A stretch of DNA of 64,000 nucleotides from Selaginella moellendorffii (lineage: Eukaryota > Streptophyta > Lycopodiopsida > Selaginellales > Selaginellaceae), in NCBI RefSeq assembly GCF_000143415.4, contig NW_003314296.1:1153858-1217857 (forward strand), written 5' to 3'. Below are positions 21,670 through 33,500 of this stretch, piece by piece. The notes under the pieces were generated by a model, which saw nothing but the letters and a program-made list of their open reading frames with translations, was not told where the DNA came from and searched no databases. A program made the position numbers and the translations under genes. Each line of letters starts with the position of its first letter. Within the stretch, counting starts at the first letter, position 1.

Positions 21670-23724
21670 ATGACGAAGGAGAGGGGGCATGTTGTTCACA
21701 GTGGAGGATGCCGGAGCCTGCAATTTGTTCCTGGATTGTCGTCGCCCTCGCCAGCGGTGTATCGAGTCCCGAGAACTCCTCTCGCGAATGGACCGTTTAG
21801 AGGATTGATCATCTGTGTCACTGGCCTGTCCAAAGGTATGCTTTTCTAGCTAGGATCTGCTCCTTCGCTGATAAAATGTGGTGATTTTTTCCTCACAGAA
21901 GTTCGAGCTCAAGTCCAAGATGCCACCGAGAGAATGGGTGGAGTGTACAGTCCGGATCTACATCCTCAGTGTACACACCTGGTCGTCCAGATATCCACCA
22001 TTTTCTTTGGTTTCTCGCTTTGGTTTTTCTAGCTCTTTCCTTGACTCCTCGCACAGCTTTGTTGGACGAAAGCTTGAGCATGCTTTGAAGCACGGGGTAA
22101 AACGTGGATTGTTCGTCGTGACTTTGGCATGGTTTATCAACTCAGCTAAGCTAAATGGTATGAAGGTATTTTTTTCTTCCGGACGTGTCAGACAGTGTCC
22201 TTGTTTTTGCAGAACGTCTGGACGAATCTTTGTACGCTGTGTCAAAGAATTCCTTTTTCAACGCCGTGATTTCTCCGGAACAGAGGCTTTTCGATGGCGA
22301 ACACGCTTGCTTGCCCAGCAGATTCGAAGAAAGCAAATCCGGAGACATCTCAGTGAAGTCCCTGGCGGAGTCTCCAAATGCCGAGAGCAAGCGTGGTCTT
22401 CTCTTGAGAGGCTTCACGCTTTACCTGGATCCGTGTCTTTCTGAGGACGTGCAAGCGAAGGTAACAATCACAAGGAATCAATTGTCAGTCTCTCAGATGT
22501 GACTGTCTTGGAACAGGTGGTCGCTGGAGCAAGCAAAGAAGGTGCGACTTTTGCTGACAACTGGTACAGTGGTTCCGATGTTACACATGTTGTCTGTGAA
22601 AGGGACTCTTTTCTAACTTATACGGGGTCAACATGTAATCTAGTCACTGTGGGTACAGCTTCGGTCCATTGTTCTTCCGAGCTCTCTAATGTCTTTTTCT
22701 TTTGTCAGCCATTATGGTTGTTGAAGAGTCTCAAAGAGCATGCGCTGCAGCGCATGGTGCAACTATCAACAGATCTAGCGCGGCACTTGGCTTTTGTGGC
22801 TGATCTTTCGCAAAGTAAAAGTTCGTTGCAGGTTTGTTTTGCTGTCATCTTCTCTCCAAGTTTGAGTTTTTTTTTACTGAATTTCAGTGGTGTCTGGCAG
22901 AATGAAGACGCGGTTAAGTCTCTTCAAACAGAACGTGAGGAGCTCGTTAAGAACGCGAAAGAAGGCGTAAGGAGGCGCAGAGGACAACGCAAACAAGTAG
23001 GGAAGCTTTCTAGATGGATATCTCTAATGTGTTGTGTTACGTTTTCAGCCATGTCGGACATTGCCACGCCCAATCACTGGAGCCACACTTTTAGATGGCC
23101 TGTGCTGGTCTGTTACGGATTGTCCTTCAGCAGCAAAGGTTTACGCCGAAGTTTCTCCCAGTGACGAGTTCTTCGATGCTCCTGATAATGGGAACACGTC
23201 GGAATCAGAGAGTGATTTGTTTGCACGTCCGCTCACTGAAAGGTAAGCCAATGCATCCTACGTTTTAGCCCGACTTTCTTACACTGGCTTGCTTTGCAGT
23301 GAAAGGCAGGAGATAATTTATAATGCAGTCTTTTTGACTGTCATGTTTCCAGTGGACCGCTTTGCCGAGATGGGACCGTCGTCGAGATCATTTTTCTGTG
23401 AGAACGGCTTCACCAGGCAACAAATAATGGAAAACATCTATCAGTTTTACCAGGTCTGGGCATTTTGTTTTAAGACTTTTCTACTTCCTCACATTCTGGA
23501 TTCAATCGATGCAGGAGCCTTTGTCGGAACAGGAGTTGAACGTAGCAATCAACACAGATTCGAAGCACGCTGACAAGCTTCGAGCCTTGTACGCGGCCAG
23601 AGGGAGCAGTAACGACGTCATGAAGCGTCACGAGTTTATTGGAGGCAGGAGATGCTTTGATGGCCTCAAGCGGCTAAGCCGGGAAAACACCGGACAGATT
23701 TACGAGCTACTGCTGGCATCTTGA
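21670..23724 (+). CDS. BRCT-repeat protein, probable DNA-damage response factor
   Basis: Modelled exons: 21670-21835, 21899-21990, 22055-22157, 22213-22460, 22517-22648, 22709-22831, 22901-22996, 23049-23242, 23300-23453, 23515-23724; about 505 residues. BRCT 1: FRGLIICVTGLSKEVRAQV, MGGVYSPDLHPQCTHLV, LFVVTLAWF. BRCT 2: RGLLLRGFTLYLDPCLSE, VTHVVCERDS, VTPLWLLKSLKE. The C-terminus (IYNAVFLTVMFPVDRFAEMGP, FTRQQIMENIYQFYQ, GGRRCFDGLKRLSREN) is well ordered but not a family I can name. The second intron is a probable AT-AC (U12) intron. The first exon is uncertain: an upstream ATG at 21524 cannot be joined in frame. Confidence 0.82.
21991..22054 (+). other. Probable U12-type AT-AC intron in the BRCT gene
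   Basis: The intron begins ATATCCAC and ends TTCCTTGACTCCTCGCAC. No GT-AG pair joins the flanking exons in frame, whereas AT-AC gives CTHLVVQ joined to SFVGRKLEHAL in phase 0. ATATCC is the minor-spliceosome donor, and TTCCTTGAC differs at one base from the U12 branch consensus TTCCTTAAC, about 9 nt from the acceptor. Length is 64 nt. Confidence 0.75.
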
Positions 23725-23906
23725 TCAAAAACACAAATAACACAAACCTGTATATATCAGAAAAGGTTTTGCTGGTAAGTGGAGATAATTTTTTTCTTTG
23801 CTACTATGGGGACCAGCAGCATCACCTGGCTTGGGAATCAAGAATGGTACCTTCAAGTTTGTTTTCCTATTTGATCACTAAGATGAATCTCTTTTCTCAG
23901 GCCCGA

Positions 23907-24623
23907 ATGGAGAAGAGACACTGGAAGAGGCTGGCGGCTGCCGGGCTCTCGCTGCTGCTACTCAGAGTTGCCTACGACGCCATCCTCTTCTTTTCGCCGC
24001 TGATAATCTCCACGATGCTGTGCGTGCTGTCGTTCAGACGACTGGGCTTGCTGCTCGAGGAGTGTAGGCCGCAGCTAGTGGAAAATCCCGAGGAGTCGCA
24101 GGGCAGTGGCAGTGGCCGAGACACTGGTCGACTGGAAAAATCTGGGGGACTGGAAAAATCTTACAGGCACTTCCAGAAACTTGCTGTTCGTCCGGTGATA
24201 GTCGAGGAGGTGGTAGTGAAAGAACGCCAGGAGGGACGAGATTCCGGTGAAGACGAGGAGACGATGGTCGTGCAGGCAGGAAGAGATTCCAGTGGAGACG
24301 AGGTCGAGCAGGCAGTCCAGAGCTCCAGTGACGAAGAGGATGATGTCACTTCCGCGATGGATGATAGTGATTTTGGGAGGAACAGCAGCAGCAGCTCCGA
24401 GATTGATCGTTACATGAGCTTGTTCGTGGAGGAGAGCGATGATCCGGAGGTGGTGGAGGAGAGAGCCAGTTGTTCCGATGGTGTTGATGGACAAGAGAGC
24501 ATCCCGAGAGCGGTTTTTCTTCCAGCTCGAAGAAAGCATTTTCTGAGTGACGTGCTTTTCTTGCCGGCCTTGTTTCGAGTCACTCGCAGGTTGCTTATGC
24601 GTGCCTTCTTTGCAACCTTTTAA
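23907..24623 (+). CDS. Acidic membrane-anchored protein, function unknown
   Basis: ATG lies six bases after a good acceptor (CTTTTCTCAG), so a 5' UTR exon is likely upstream, starting within about 180 bp of the BRCT gene's stop. The 238-residue product has one or two membrane segments at residues about 8-45 (LAAAGLSLLLLRVAYDAILF and LIISTMLCVLSF). A long Glu/Asp/Ser-rich region follows (SSSDEEDDVTSAMDDSD, VEESDDPEVVEE), then a basic, aromatic tail. Plants have many such proteins with an N-terminal hairpin and acidic tail. I do not recognise a named family. Confidence 0.65.
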   Translation: MEKRHWKRLAAAGLSLLLLRVAYDAILFFSPLIISTMLCVLSFRRLGLLLEECRPQLVENPEESQGSGSGRDTGRLEKSGGLEKSYRHFQKLAVRPVIVEEVVVKERQEGRDSGEDEETMVVQAGRDSSGDEVEQAVQSSSDEEDDVTSAMDDSDFGRNSSSSSEIDRYMSLFVEESDDPEVVEERASCSDGVDGQESIPRAVFLPARRKHFLSDVLFLPALFRVTRRLLMRAFFATF

Positions 24624-24674
24624 GAACTCCATTTGATAAAATGGACGAATATTCATTCTGGAGCTGAAAGTATT

Positions 24675-24744
24675 TGGCCCATACAGGTTTCGAACCTGCG
24701 ACCTTGGCGTTATTAGCACCACTGACCAGCTGAGCTAATAGGCC
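24675..24744 (-). tRNA. tRNA-Ile(AAT) with truncated D arm, probable pseudogene
   Basis: The acceptor stem GGCCTAT pairs with ATGGGCC; the anticodon arm TGGTG-CTAATAA-CGCCA has anticodon AAT; the T arm GCAGG-TTCGAAA-CCTGT is intact; the discriminator base is A. Compared with ordinary tRNA-Ile(AAT), four nucleotides are missing after GGTCAG, deleting the 3' strand of the D stem (GAGC). The molecule is 70 nt instead of 74. No intron. Internal A box is damaged, B box intact. Confidence 0.8.
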
Positions 24745-24883
24745 TTACATTTTTAATTAGTTATTATTTTACAGTTATAAAACAAAATTGTTAATAGTAT
24801 TCAGTATCACAATAAAAGAATTTTGACACTATAATTCCACAAGAAATATAAATTTCTTCGCAAGACAAGTTTAAACTCAAGTT

Positions 24884-27800
24884 TTATTTCCGGCGTCGTT
24901 TGTACCTGGAAAATAAAAGTTGAAGTTTTCCATAAAAGTTTAACAAACCGTACCTTGCTTTGCTCTTGAACGAGCGCTTGGACACGCCAGGTTTTCTCTT
25001 GGGCTTCTTGTTCGTAGCATCACGTCTGGAAGCACCAGCCTCCGGTTTAGACGATCTCACCATTTCATCCTCAGCATCCTTTTTCTTCTTCTTCCTCTTC
25101 GTGTGATCAGAGCTCGTCTTTCTAGGAGTAAATCTCCCTTCCTGTCTCGCTTTCTCCGCAGCTTTCACAGCCTTTGCACGCCTGTAGCCGATGTCCACAA
25201 GAGATGTACCCGGGTTGTTCTTGTTCTTCTTTCCTCCTCCCTGTTGAAAGAAGCCCCCGGATCTTAGTTAGCTCTAGATATTGAAAACTCTCTCTCCCTC
25301 TCACCTTTCTATGCTGGTTTTCGTCTTCATTAGCGCCTTCCTCTGCCGTCTCTCTGGCGGCTTCTAAGCGCCGGCGCTTCTTACGTGGTAAGGCTTTCTG
25401 TCAAGACAACACATGAGATGGCACGCTCGAAAGAATAGCCACGCGTATGTTACCTCTGTTTCGGCTTTCCGCTTCTCTTTCTTTTGAAGCTCCTCGCCTT
25501 CGTCAACACTAATAGCCTTCTTTTTCAGCGCTGGCCCTTTGGCTTCCTGTTAGAGCAGATTGTTATAATGGTTCAGTAACATACGATGCCGGAGATACCT
25601 TGGCAATGCGTGTTTTGTCTTGTTGAGACTGAAACCACGTCTTTTTGGGCCGCGCAAATATTTCTGCCTCGTAGTCCATCATGTTTTGTGCCTGATAAAT
25701 GAAAGACACACAAGGTAAGAGTTACAAGTCCCTAGTGCACCACCTTGTTAGCTTCCATCTCCGCTTTCCTCAAAAACTTCTCTTCCCTGAAGCCAAAAAA
25801 GTCAGTCAGGTTCAAATCCACACAAACAAACCTTTCTTGTTGAAGTATCTGAACTAGATCTTCTTCCATCTTTTCAATGCGCTCACGCCACGATGCAATG
25901 GATGTAGCAGCGACAACCCGCTTCTGGAGTTTGGATCCAGCTCTTTTAGCCTGAAGGGACAGACAATACGTTCATAAGGTGAACATGTATACTTCATATC
26001 AACATACCACAGCCTTCAAAAGCAGACGGTCTTGTTCAGTCATCAAAGTGACTGAACGGCCATGTCTCCCAGCTCGAGCAGTTCGTCCTACTCGATGAAC
26101 ATAACTACGTGGATTTCAATAACAAATAGAAACAGAGAGATGTGCTTACGTTTTGATTTCCTTGGGACACTCTAAGTTTATCACCGATTCAACGCCTATA
26201 ATATCGAGTCCCTGCAAACAAACTTAAGCTCGTTGCGCATAGTGAAAGCCATGTAATACTTACACGAGCAGCCACATCCGTAGCAATCAAAAAGTCTACC
26301 TCCTGCTTCCTAAATGCTTCTAATGCCTGGCGTAAAAGTTCCCCAAGTCATATAAAAAGCTCGTAACGAAACACAGACCTCTAGCCGTTGAGCTTGTGTT
26401 AGATTCCCATGGAGCTCAGCTGATTTTAAACCCGACAGACCAAACAGTATTTTGAGGCGATGAGCCTCCACCTTCGTGCCACTGAAAAAACAGAAAAGGT
26501 TAAGACTTTACATTGGATAGAACACTAAGAACCTGAAAATGATTGTTTTCGACTTAAGTGACCGTGAGCACAGGGAAAGTACTATAGCCTCTTTATCTTC
26601 TTCATGCCCAGCCCGGATTCTGATCACTCTGCGCAAGAAACACAACAGTCAAGATAGATTCCTTCCAAGATTAATGGACGCACTCTTCGGTGAGCGTCGA
26701 AGGACGCTCAGTTGATGGATCGGCTGACAGCCTGACTGGACTTTTCAGTGAGAGCTTGATCAATTCAGATACTTCGTCCGTCATCGTAGCCGAAAAGAGC
26801 ATTGTCTGTCGTCTGGAAGGACATAGTTTCACCTATGCATAGTCCACACAATCAGACGCAAAATACACTATGTAAATGAAACTCTACCAGCTCGTGGATT
26901 TCTTCTCGAAAACCGAGTTCTAGCAAACGATCAGCTTCGTCCAGTACCAAAATTGCAAGTTCTTCGAGGCCAACGGATTGTGTATTTCGCAAATGATCAA
27001 TCATACGACCCGGGGTGGCAACTACAATGTCTGGATGTGTTCGAAGAGCTACTTCTTGTACCTACAAAACCATTGCAGAATGCAAAGCTTATAAAGACAA
27101 TCTTTCATACCTTGCTTGAAAGACCACCTACGACTAGACAGCATCTAATATCTGTGAACTGTGCCAATTTTTCAATCATGCTATGGAGCCTGTACAGAAA
27201 GAGTTTGTTAAAAGACAAATGCCAAGCTACAACTCGTACTGTACTGCCAGCTCCCTCGTTGGAGTAATGATAAGAACCCGTATAGCCGGTATACGTCGGG
27301 GTCTAAACAGAAGCCTTTCCAGGATAGGCAAAGCAAATGCCGCCGTCTGCAGATAACGTGTAAGATTACAACAATAGATTACAACTTCATCTGCAAACCT
27401 TCCCCGAACCAGTCACAGCGCTGCCGCAAATGTCTCTTCCGGCAAGAGCTAGTGGGATGCAAGCTGCCTGTTGATGTCTCAAACAAGAAAATCAAAAACG
27501 GAAAAAATGAAAAGTGAATCACAGCATTTTACCTGAATAGGAGTGGGCTGGCGGTAGCCAAGAGCGTCGCAAGCCCGTAAAAGAGGCCGTGAGACGTTGA
27601 GTTCTATGAAAGACGATGCGTTGAAGGAAGCACCATGGTTAGAAGAAAAAAACTGCGCCTTTTTGTTGGTATTCCCGGCTTTTGCAGGCTACAAAGAAAA
27701 AAGAAACGAAACAAATTAAGAACAAAAAAAAGAAATTAAAAAAAATCAGGCTTGTTAGCATGGTTTTCCTCTTTCCCATACCTTCTCTTTTTTCGAATCG

Positions 27801-28327
27801 AGACTTTTCTTTCGCTGACTGTGATCAAGTTGTTCTTTCTCATCTTCATCGGTAGAGTCTTGTCCGCGATCTTTTTCCCCCTGCTCATCGTGATTTTCCT
27901 CTTCACCATCCTGGTCCACATCCTCTTCTTCATCATCCTGCTCTATATCATCTTCGTCAATGTCCTCGTCTAGATCATCTTCCCCCTCTTCATCAGAATC
28001 TTGAGCACCTTCATCCTCCTCTATACCGCTTTCATCGCTAATATTCCCCTCACTGGCATTGTCTCTATTTCTCTTCCGAGCAACGCTTCTGCCTTTGGCC
28101 CATGCGTGTTCCAGAAGTTCCTCCTCTTCCTCGTCGCTGTCCTGATTCCTAGCAGGCTGCTTACCCGCATTGAGGCGCTGCTTGATCTTGTGATCGATGG
28201 ACGTGGTGTTGCGCTCGCGATGCTCCTGCTCGCTAGCCTTTGCATAGCCAGAGAATTCCCAGGGCGATTGCACCACGGCCACAGCACCGCCGCCGTCCAA
28301 TCCATCCCAAGTGAAACCCTTGTTCAT
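24884..28327 (-). CDS. DEAD-box RNA helicase, DDX27/Drs1 type
   Basis: About 17 short exons. Exon 1 (28327-27782) carries a very acidic Asp/Glu-rich region after NKGFTWDG. Exon 2 (from 27688) carries the Q motif (YRQPTPIQ). Then come motif I AVTGSGKT, PTREL, VGG, TPGR, motif [14 protein letters not shown], motif III SATMT, GLDI, and motif [17 protein letters not shown]. The C-terminus is lysine-rich ([19 protein letters not shown]) and ends KARYKRRRK, joining the final small exon at 24884. This is the Drs1/DDX27 layout (Arabidopsis At4g16630): a nucleolar helicase for 60S ribosome assembly and 27S pre-rRNA processing. The start is the ATG at 28327. Confidence 0.93.
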
Positions 28328-28385
28328 CACTGGAAATGGGTTTAGGGCTTATGGCTTGCCCTAAGAACGACATTGAATTATCCAA

Positions 28386-28434
28386 TATACATACACACAC
28401 ACACACACTCTCTCTCTCTCTCTCTCTCTCTCTG
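28386..28434. repeat. (CA)n(CT)n microsatellite upstream of the helicase gene
   Basis: A CA run passes directly into a CT run about 60 bp upstream of the helicase start codon. Confidence 0.9.
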
Positions 28435-28929
28435 AGCAATTGCCTAGCAAATGCTAGGTGGTTAGCAAAATTCATGCAATTTCAAGAGAAGTTGTTGTTA
28501 TGTAGTTATGGCTAATTTAATTCCCATTGATTAGTGGCTTTGATCTGATGATTGCTAGATAATTCGCTCTGAACCTACTTGCTATATCCTAGGTAAGAGA
28601 AAAACATTTAATCCTCCATCTTATTAAGAGCCTCTAGAGTTAGAGCTGTCTTCAATGTTAGCTCACTTTAAGAAAGTGAGTTTATAAGCTGTGATAATCC
28701 CACAATTAAGAAAGCTAGCACAACTTTGATTTTATGGCACCCAAGAGTATTATGCCTTAGAACTTGCTGCAACTCAATCTCCAACACTCTAGTTGACACC
28801 TATGCAAAGTGTAAGAGCATGTTGGACAATTAAGTAGTGTTTGACTAAATGAAGCATCATCACATACCTAGAACAGGGGAGAGCAAAATGGTTTTAAAAT
28901 TTATGAATGCATAGGGAAAAAATTCTGTT

Positions 28930-29290
28930 AATATTTGCAGCAGTGCTACTAATGGCTTGTGGGACTTTGGTGGATTTGGAAATTGGAAGGGAATTCAATG
29001 CTGGGATCTGCAAGAGGCAATAATGTCACAAACAATATTTATGGCAAGTGTGGAATTATAGCCATTGCTTAGCACATCTTTGATTTCCCTGTGATATCCA
29101 GGGACATGGTTTTGTGGAACATGCTAATAGCAAGTTATAGTTACAAAGGCAATGTAGCCAAGGTGGTGGAGATTTTTGGCAAGTGGGCACTAAGCTGGAT
29201 AGATTTTCATTCCTCTTTGTTATCACACTATGCAATGCTGCAAGTAGGGTTGAAAGTTTTTCCAAGAGATATGGAGGTATGGCATAGCTC
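28930..29290 (+). pseudogene. Decayed PLS-type PPR gene fragment
   Basis: Translation across stops and frame changes gives typical plant-combinatorial PPR wording: VDLEIGREFNAGIC, a YGKCG-like remnant (TTTATGGCAAGTGTGG), then SRDMVLWNMLIASYSYKGNV and KVVEIFGKW, matching the 'RDVVSWNAMIAAYAQNGH..EAL.LF..M' pattern. Stops interrupt every frame and CpG has been lost, as in the other relics. PPR proteins bind organelle RNA; this piece cannot function. Confidence 0.7.
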
Positions 29291-29299
29291 CAAGGAGAG

Positions 29300-30416
29300 T
29301 TGCTTAGTGCAATGGAAGCACCCTAAATCAAGGGAGGTCTACTATGAATAATTGGCCAGTGCAAACATGACCCAGTAATTGCCCAGCCAAACTCACCAAT
29401 GTATCTTTGTGATAAAACTTGCTCACAGCTCACAATCTCCTTGTTGATCCCTAGCTGCCTAGGAGTCACTCTTCTTCACTCTAAGCCATCTAAGAAACTT
29501 CCTGACTTTTCTAACAGAGCCACTACTTCTGGTATACTTTGTGAGACTTCACATAGAAACCCAATGGCCAAAACCTAAATCCATTTGATCCAAAAATTGG
29601 AGAAGATACTCGGATGGGTTGCCATCCACTACCACATAATTCAACTGCAATGACCATCAGGCTTGCATAGAGAGAGACATCCCTTTGATAGCCTTTTTGA
29701 TAGAGAAGCTAGACTCTTATATACTAATAGCTTTTGTGATTATCCATTTCTTCCACCTCTTCCAGGATTATGCTGATATTTGTGAGCTCTGAGGCAGCTA
29801 CAGCCCTATGGTTGTCAATGTTGACTGCTCTTATGAAACAGAAATGGAAAAGAGTTCACAAACTAAGAAACATGACTTGGAATGGAAAAAAATTGTAACT
29901 AATTAAATCTCCATGTTCATGCTGACCTCTAGAGTGTTTGTTAAACTACTGGACCCTTTAGAAAAATTAATACTATTTGCAAGCTTATTATAAGATATGA
30001 TGATTGTTCATTTCTCCGTGCTACACATGTTGTAGACAAACAGGTCCTATAAATTATAGTGAGGGATAAGTATCACCCCACTTGAAAAATAAAAAATTAA
30101 ACACTCTAAACCATGCAACACAACTATAGGTATGCAAGACACAACTATACAGGTATGCAATTTGAACATAAACTTGTGGACTTTCTCAGCTTCCTGTTTT
30201 ATTCATTGCTAGCATCTGATGTCAATGCCATTAGCTCATCTCTTTAACCAACTTAAGTTTGATCTTCAATCTGATCCAAGTTATCAAATTGATTCATGCC
30301 CACGCTGTCATGATCAAGATGATCCTCACCATTGTCTCTCCAGCTTTATGTTATGCCAGCATGCTAGGCATGAGTATCTTGTGTGGGCAGCCCATCAAGA
30401 TACCTTCTCCCAGCAT
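29300..30416. other. Intergenic AT-rich DNA with no recognised gene
   Basis: I see no coding-like frame, RNA gene or clear repeat. It is CpG-poor like the flanking relics. Confidence 0.5.
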
Positions 30417-30421
30417 TCCAG

Positions 30422-30532
30422 TGACACAAACCATGGAATATTCCAATAATATTCCATGGCCTGTGGGATTTAAGGCCGTAACACCTTAAAAGTTGGGAGG
30501 TTAGCCTAGGGTTCGCTCTCTTGTTTGTTTAA
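30422..30532 (+). repeat. 5' LTR (about 111 bp)
   Basis: Starts TGACACAAACCATGGAATAT and ends just before the primer-binding site, at ...TTGTTTGTTTAA. It matches 35357-35452 over the start (CCATGG.AATATTCC, ATATTCCATGGCCTGTGGG) and end (GCCTAGGGTTCGCTCTC), with an extra segment of about 15 bp in the middle. Confidence 0.85.
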
Positions 30533-30533
30533 T

Positions 30534-30546
30534 TGGTATCGGAGTA
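30534..30546 (+). promoter_or_regulatory. Primer-binding site, initiator tRNA-Met type
   Basis: TGGTATCGGAGTA right after the 5' LTR; the standard plant initiator-Met site is TGGTATCAGAGC. Confidence 0.75.
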
Positions 30547-33500
30547 GCACGTTCTTTTGGGGATGGCAAGTGAGCAAGACATCAATCTTGATGAGGAGTA
30601 TGGCGTTAGTGATGATAGCCATGATGATGCAGAAGAGATTCTTGATGATGTCATTGTGTGGCAAGGACACCAAATTTCTGAGGTTCAGAGTGACATAAAG
30701 GAGGTTAAGGATTCTGTTAATCTCATTAAGGATTTCTTGCTTTGGCCCCTCGGGGTACAATATAATGTTCGCGGTTTACAGTTACCCTCAAGGGTTAAAT
30801 CGATCTCATGTCCGTGATTACTATTGGTACGTCAAGCATGGCAAGGATTATGGTATCATGGAATGGAAATCATCACCAGATGTTTGTGATAGTCAAGAGG
30901 TTAATTTTTGGTTGGAATTGTGGGAAAGTTGTTAGTCTCACAATCCTTGTGAGGATAAGGTGAAAATAGATTTTTTTGTGACGAAGCTTATGGGCCATGC
31001 TTCTTCGTGGTGGAAGAACTACATCAAAGCTAATTCAAAGCCAACTTCTTGGACTGATTTGACGAAGGTTTTCTGCGCTTCATTTGTCAAGAAGTTTGAA
31101 AAGGTTGATTTTGTGAATCAGTTGTTAAAGATCCGGCAGGGGACTTTGTCTTTGGATGCGTATACCCGCAAGTTCCATGATCTTTGCCTTAGTCTCACAG
31201 GCACCTATAATGAGCTGCTAAAGGTGCAATGTTTCATCAAAGGATTGAGCTCGGTGGATGTGTAACAGAAGGTCAAGAAGGATTTTCTAACGACATTGAT
31301 TGATGCTATCACTAAGGCTTAAATCTTTTCGCCCAAACCGTTAGTCAACTTGGTCAACTCTGGTCAAAAGGATGGTCTCCGGGGTGGTCAATGTGATGAC
31401 CAACCCACCAATACTTCATCTTCAAGGAAGAAATGGCCATTGTTTCGTCGTAGCTCGAAAAGTGGAGATGGTAATGAGGCAAAAAGACATTAGTTAGACC
31501 AACAAGAGAAAGACAAGGTGAAGGGCAATTGTTTTCGTTGTTACAAAGCTGGACATCACAACAAGGATTGTCCTCTTGTGAAGGGATCAAAGAATGCTAA
31601 AGTGAATATAGTGGAATCCATTGTGGATATAGCTCAGGCATTTGTTGTGGTGGCTCTTCCACACCCTATGGCAAAAATTCAAGAATCTAAGTCTTGAGTT
31701 CATATCAACTCTGTCGAGATTAATGGTTCTATGCGCAATCAACTTATGAAGGCCAAGGGGGACATTCAGGGTAATGTTGTTAGTATTCTTTTAGATCTAA
31801 GTGCTACACACAACTTTTTAAGCTCCAAGGTGGTGAAGAAACTTGGTTTGCTTGTGGAAAAGAGTTCAATAATCTACGAGGTGGTTATGGCAGATGGACA
31901 TAGCACTCGTGTTTATAGTGAATGGGCTTCGAGTGTTCCTTTGACAGTTTAGGGGATTCTTGACCATCCTTCGTTCCAGGTTATGGATCTTGGTCACACA
32001 GACGTTATTCTTGGGAAGGAATGGTTTTTTGACAGGAAGCCAGGGATCGATTGGGAGCGTAATGTTCTGCGTATCGAAGTTGGTGGCACTATAAAAGAGA
32101 TTTTTGAGACAAACAATAGTGATACTCCATTGATTAATGCTTTGGAGTTGGTAATATGCGTGCATAAGATAATTAATTCTTTTGTGGTGTACCCATTTCT
32201 TTCTAATATGATTATGTCTGCTTTGGAGTACATTCATGGGCATGGGCCTAGGGTGGATTTCATTCAGGAGGAGTTCCGTGACATATTTCCAGATGAGTTA
32301 CCTAATGGTTTGCCTCCCGAACGTGGCATTTAGCATGAGATTGATTTGGTTCCTAGAGCTACTCTTTATCAGTGACAACAGACTCATACTAGTCCCATTG
32401 AAGATGAGGAGATTAATAGGTTGAATACCTTCGGAAAGGGTGGTTATGGATTAGCAAGTCTCCTTTGGCTGCTCCAGTGGTGATGGTCAACAAGAAAGAT
32501 GGTACATGGCGTCTCTGTGTGAACTACAAGGGATTGAATGATAGGACAGTGAAGAATATGTTCCCAATCCCTCATATCAATGATTTGCTTAATTGTCTTC
32601 GTGGTGCTTGATATTTTTCGAAGATTGATTTGAGGCAAGGATATCATCAGATTTGTGTCAAACCAGAGGATGTTCCGAAAACTGCGTTTCGGACAAGGAT
32701 AGGTCACTACGAGTTTTTAGTGATGCCATTTGGTTTGACAAATGCTCTTACAACTTTTTAAAGATTGATGAATCAAATTTTACAACCTTACTTGGGAAAG
32801 TTTGTAATTGATTATTTTGATGATATCCTAGTGTTCAGCTCTTCCATGGAGGAACATGAGATGCATGTGTGAAGTGTTTTACAACTTTTAAGGGACAACA
32901 AGCTCTACTCGAAGTTATCCAAGTGCGAGTTTTTTTTAAAGGAGATTGGATATCTTAGGCATTTGATTTCGGTATATGGAGTGAGAGTTGATCCTGCAAA
33001 GATTCAAGCCGTGCTTGATTGGTTTATTCCTTCGACAGTGCATGATCTCCGTAGTGTCTTTGGTATGGCTGGAGTTTTTCGACGATTTGTGAAGGCCTTT
33101 TCAGGGTTAACAGCCCCTTTAACTGATCTTCTCCAGAACACGTTGAAACATGCTACTATTCATGGTTGGGATGAGAAGTGTGAAATGGCATTTCAATGTT
33201 TGAAGCAGTGTTGTATCTCTGCTCCAGTATTGAAGATTTTTGATCCTGAAAAGCCTCTTGTGGTCGAGACAGATGCAAGTGACATTGTTATTGGAGCTGT
33301 ATTGCTTCAAGTTGGGCATCCTCTTGCGTACATGAGCCATAAGTTTGATGCCATACAGCAGAATTGGCCTACTTGAGACAAGGAGTTGTATGCTGTGATT
33401 GCTGTTGTGAAGGAATGGCGATATTATCTATATGGATCGGACTTCCATGTGGATTCAGACCATCAATCTCTCTAATATTTCAGTCGACAAAAGGATTTTC

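Noticed and set aside
28021-28345. Plus-strand frames opposite the helicase acidic region
   Set aside because: Antisense of Asp/Glu codon runs gives Leu/Ile/Val/Ser runs, so the frame is an artefact.
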